DNA of 9,239 bases from Gemmatimonadales bacterium (GTDB lineage Bacteria; Gemmatimonadota; Gemmatimonadetes; Gemmatimonadales; GWC2-71-9). The notes below the pieces were generated by a model. The model made no database searches. It worked only from the letters and a program-made list of their open reading frames with translations, and was not told the origin of the DNA. Both the position numbers and the translations under genes were made by a program. Positions 7,268 to 9,239 of the stretch are shown here, one piece after another (position 1 is the stretch's first letter; each line of letters starts with the position of its first letter). The stretch spans positions 1 through 9,239 of the forward strand of contig JAICEH010000071.1 in assembly GCA_025924275.1 (NCBI GenBank), given 5' to 3'.

Positions 7268-8230
7268 ATGGCCACGCGGTTCACCCTGGAGTTCGAGAAG
7301 CCGCTGCTCGAGCTGGAGCGCGAGATCGACGACCTCAAGCGGGTCGGCACCGAGCGCGGGCTCGACATCGCCGCGGAGCTCGGCCAGCTCGAGGGGAAGC
7401 TCGCGGCCCTGCAGCAGGAGATCTACGCCGGCCTCACCCCGATGCAGCGCGTCATGATCGCGCGGCACCCGCGGCGCCCCTATACGCTCGACTACCTCAG
7501 CACCATCTTCACCGACTTCATCGAGCTCCACGGGGACCGGCTCTTCCGGGACGACCCCGCCATCGTGGGCGGGTGGGCGCGCCTCGCCGGGCAGAGCGTG
7601 ATGGTCGTGGGGCACCAGAAGGGGCGGGACACGAAGGACAACATCCGGCGGAACTTCGGCATGCCGCACCCCGAGGGGTACCGCAAGGCGCTCCGGCTGA
7701 TGAAGCTGGCGGCCAAGTTCAATGCGCCGGTGGTCTCCCTCATCGACACGCCGGGGGCGTATCCCGGCCTGGGGGCGGAGGAGCGGGGGCAGTCGGAGGC
7801 CCTGGCTCGCTCGATCCTCGAGATGTCGGCGCTCCCCACCCCCATCGTGGCGGTGGTGATCGGCGAGGGCGGCTCCGGCGGCGCGCTCGCCCTGGGGGTG
7901 GCGGACCGCGTGCTGATGCTGGAGAACTCGGTGTACTCCGTGATCTCCCCCGAGGGGTGCGCCGCCATCCTCTGGAAGGACTCCAGCCAGCGGGAGCGTG
8001 CCGCCAAGGCCCTGCGGATCACCAGCGAGGACCTGCTCCGCCTCAAGGTGATCGACGAGGTGGTGCCCGAGCCGACCGGCGGCGCCCACGCCGACCCCGA
8101 CGCCACCGGCGAGGCCCTGCGCGAGGTGCTCATCCGGCACGTCGGCGAGCTCCGCAAGGTCCGGCCGGACCGGCTGGTGAAGCGCCGCGCGGAGAAGTAC
8201 GCCGCCATGGGCGCGTTCACCGAGGCCTGA
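7268..8230 (+). CDS. accA: Acetyl-CoA carboxylase, carboxyltransferase subunit alpha
   Basis: A 320-residue cytoplasmic enzyme subunit. With AccD (not in this window) it transfers the carboxyl group from carboxybiotin-BCCP to acetyl-CoA, making malonyl-CoA for fatty-acid synthesis. The N-terminal helical segment (FEKPLLELEREIDDLK) is followed by ARHPRRPYTLDY and FIELHGDRLFRDDPA. The crotonase-like core contains KGRDTKDNIRRNFGMPHPEG, IDTPGAYPG from residue 159 and the oxyanion-hole glycines in GEGGSGGAL (199-207). These lead to SVYSVISPEGCAAILW. Length and motifs match E. coli AccA over the whole protein. Its ATG directly follows the dnaE stop (TGAATG) and has only a weak GGCGGG upstream, so it is probably translated by coupling. 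The dnaE-accA pair also occurs in E. coli. No odd features seen. Confidence 0.97.
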   Translation: MATRFTLEFEKPLLELEREIDDLKRVGTERGLDIAAELGQLEGKLAALQQEIYAGLTPMQRVMIARHPRRPYTLDYLSTIFTDFIELHGDRLFRDDPAIVGGWARLAGQSVMVVGHQKGRDTKDNIRRNFGMPHPEGYRKALRLMKLAAKFNAPVVSLIDTPGAYPGLGAEERGQSEALARSILEMSALPTPIVAVVIGEGGSGGALALGVADRVLMLENSVYSVISPEGCAAILWKDSSQRERAAKALRITSEDLLRLKVIDEVVPEPTGGAHADPDATGEALREVLIRHVGELRKVRPDRLVKRRAEKYAAMGAFTEA

Positions 8231-9239
8231 TGCCGCAGACGGTCGAGGTGCGGTTCAAGGGAAACCGGAAGGGGCTCTTCGACTTCACCGATCCCGACCC
8301 CCTCCGGCTCCAGGAGCCGGTCATCGTCCAGGCGGAGCGCGGCCAGGACTTCGGCCGGGTGAGCGCCGTGGGCGAGACTGCGCTCAAGAAGTGCGGCTCG
8401 GGGTGCGCGGGGTGCGCCGTGGGCGAGGCGCCCGCCGCCGCCGCGCGGATGCAGGTCCTGCGGCGGGCGACCACCGAGGACGTCCGCCGCCAGGCGGACC
8501 TCCGCCGGGGCGAGGAGGAGGTCCGCCGCGCCGTCCTCGAGCGCGTGCGCACCCACGGCCTGCTGATGAAGGTGAGCGACGCGGAATGGCAGTGGGACGG
8601 CGGCAAGCTCACGGTCTACTTCACTGCCGACCAGCGGGTCGACTTCCGGGCGCTGGTGCGCGACCTCGCCTCGCGCTTCCGTACCCGCATCGAGCTCCGG
8701 CAGATCGGCGTCCGTGACGAGGCCGCCCGCCTGAGCGGGGTCGGCCGGTGCGGACGCGAGTACTGCTGCACCTCCTGGCTGGGCGAGCTGTCGCCGGTGA
8801 GCCTGAGCCTCGCCAAGGACCAGTCGCTCTCCCTCAACCCCTCCCAGATCTCCGGCGGCTGCGGCCGCCTGCTCTGCTGCCTCAAGTACGAGCACGACTT
8901 CTACGTGAGTGCCCGGAAGCGCTTCCCGCGGGCCGGCAAGTCCCTGCGCACCGCCCGGGGCACCGAGCGGGTCGTGGCCGTCGACATCTTCCGCGAGCGG
9001 GTGCTCCTCCGGCACGAGGAGCAGGGGCTCCGGAGCGTCGGCCTGGCCGACCTCCGAGAGGAGACCGAGGCGGCCGGACCGGAGGTGGCAGATGCCACCG
9101 CGGCACGACGGCACGACGGCGCCACGGCGCCACGGCCGGGCGGCACGGCGGCGGGCACGCCGGCGGGGGCCGCCGAGACCGCCGCCGCCCAGCTGCCCGC
9201 CGCCGAGCCACCCGGGGTCGAGCCCGGCAGCGCCGTGGC
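8230..9239 (+). CDS. PSP1 domain protein, RicT (YaaT) homologue with extra N-terminal cysteine motif, 3' end outside the window
   Basis: The frame is open for 336 codons from ATG 8230, which overlaps the accA stop (TGATG) and has GAGG four bases upstream. The N-terminus VEVRFKGNRKGLFDF and VIVQAERGQDFGRV match the start of Bacillus RicT. The PSP1 region follows (about 76-165), then SGVGRCGREYCCTSWLGEL with C174, C179 and C180, and LAKDQSLSLNPSQISGGCGR with C211, C216 and C217. These are the paired Cys motifs that define the family. In B. subtilis RicT forms an iron-sulphur complex with RicA and RicF that acts with RNase Y in mRNA maturation, and it also affects sporulation and competence. Two oddities are seen here: an inserted CGSGCAGC (C55, C59, C62), and an Ala/Pro/Gly-rich C-terminal tail from about residue 288 built partly on a DNA octamer repeat. 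Family membership is certain; the role outside Firmicutes is not established. Confidence 0.92.
   Translation, partial: MPQTVEVRFKGNRKGLFDFTDPDPLRLQEPVIVQAERGQDFGRVSAVGETALKKCGSGCAGCAVGEAPAAAARMQVLRRATTEDVRRQADLRRGEEEVRRAVLERVRTHGLLMKVSDAEWQWDGGKLTVYFTADQRVDFRALVRDLASRFRTRIELRQIGVRDEAARLSGVGRCGREYCCTSWLGELSPVSLSLAKDQSLSLNPSQISGGCGRLLCCLKYEHDFYVSARKRFPRAGKSLRTARGTERVVAVDIFRERVLLRHEEQGLRSVGLADLREETEAAGPEVADATAARRHDGATAPRPGGTAAGTPAGAAETAAAQLPAAEPPGVEPGSAV
9102..9133 (+). repeat. Tandem octamer repeat, four copies, inside the tail of the PSP1/RicT gene
   Basis: The unit occurs as GGCACGAC twice followed by GGCGCCAC twice, all adjoining, with related GGC(A/G)C sequence continuing after it. It codes for part of a low-complexity tail (ARRHDGATAPR). 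Eight is not a multiple of three, so gain or loss of one unit would shift the reading frame. Confidence 0.75.

Noticed and set aside
1085..8140. An uninterrupted minus-strand reading frame of about 2350 codons running antisense through accA and dnaE and into the barrel gene.
   Set aside because: Stops are rare in very GC-rich DNA, and the part opposite accA and dnaE is a low-complexity shadow rich in Arg, Gly, His and Pro with no recognisable domain. Only its last 292 codons, after the signal peptide start at 1963, look like a real protein. It also runs through the M30-like gene in a different frame.
7492..9114. Long minus-strand open frame opposite accA and the PSP1 gene.
   Set aside because: It lies entirely antisense to two certain genes, has shadow-type composition and no recognisable motif.

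Overview
This is a strongly GC-rich bacterial chromosome segment with two divergent gene sets that meet at a 106-base intergenic region (3679-3784). It has no tRNA, rRNA, CRISPR array, transposase or phage gene that I can see. The envelope proteins on the minus strand (a lipobox lipoprotein and a PorV/PorQ-like barrel) point to a diderm. Together with the high GC and a RicT-type PSP1 protein, this suggests Gemmatimonadota or a neighbouring high-GC phylum. That placement is an inference, because there is no rRNA or unique marker here.

Minus strand, 3678 down to 1: a probable three-gene operon for the cell envelope. A secreted lipoprotein with an M30 (hyicolysin)-like zinc endopeptidase domain (1966-3678) is followed two bases later by a PorV/PorQ-like outer-membrane beta-barrel (1085-1963). 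This overlaps by four bases (GTGA) a membrane-anchored predicted zinc aminopeptidase of the PF10023/COG4324 type (1-1088), which is cut by the window edge. An endopeptidase, a barrel and an aminopeptidase made together could form a pathway for protein breakdown and peptide uptake, though this is inferred only from gene order.

Plus strand, 3785 to the window end: a tightly packed housekeeping operon. dnaE encodes the replicative DNA polymerase III alpha subunit (3785-7267). accA encodes the carboxyltransferase alpha subunit of acetyl-CoA carboxylase (7268-8230), and its ATG abuts the dnaE stop. A PSP1/RicT-family protein follows (8230 onward, open at the right edge), and its ATG overlaps the accA stop by one base. 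DnaE keeps all nine expected metal ligands in its PHP domain, so it may proofread its own synthesis. The RicT homologue carries an extra C-x3-C-x2-C motif near its N-terminus.

The divergent region holds a TTGACA/TAGCTT promoter for dnaE, placed so that transcription should begin at or next to the ATG (a leaderless mRNA). It also holds an opposing TTGTCA/TATCTT promoter for the protease operon. The two -35 hexamers overlap by five bases, so the promoters probably cannot be occupied at the same time. A 14-bp palindrome lies just downstream of the predicted minus-strand start site. There is no gene-free stretch longer than 300 bases.
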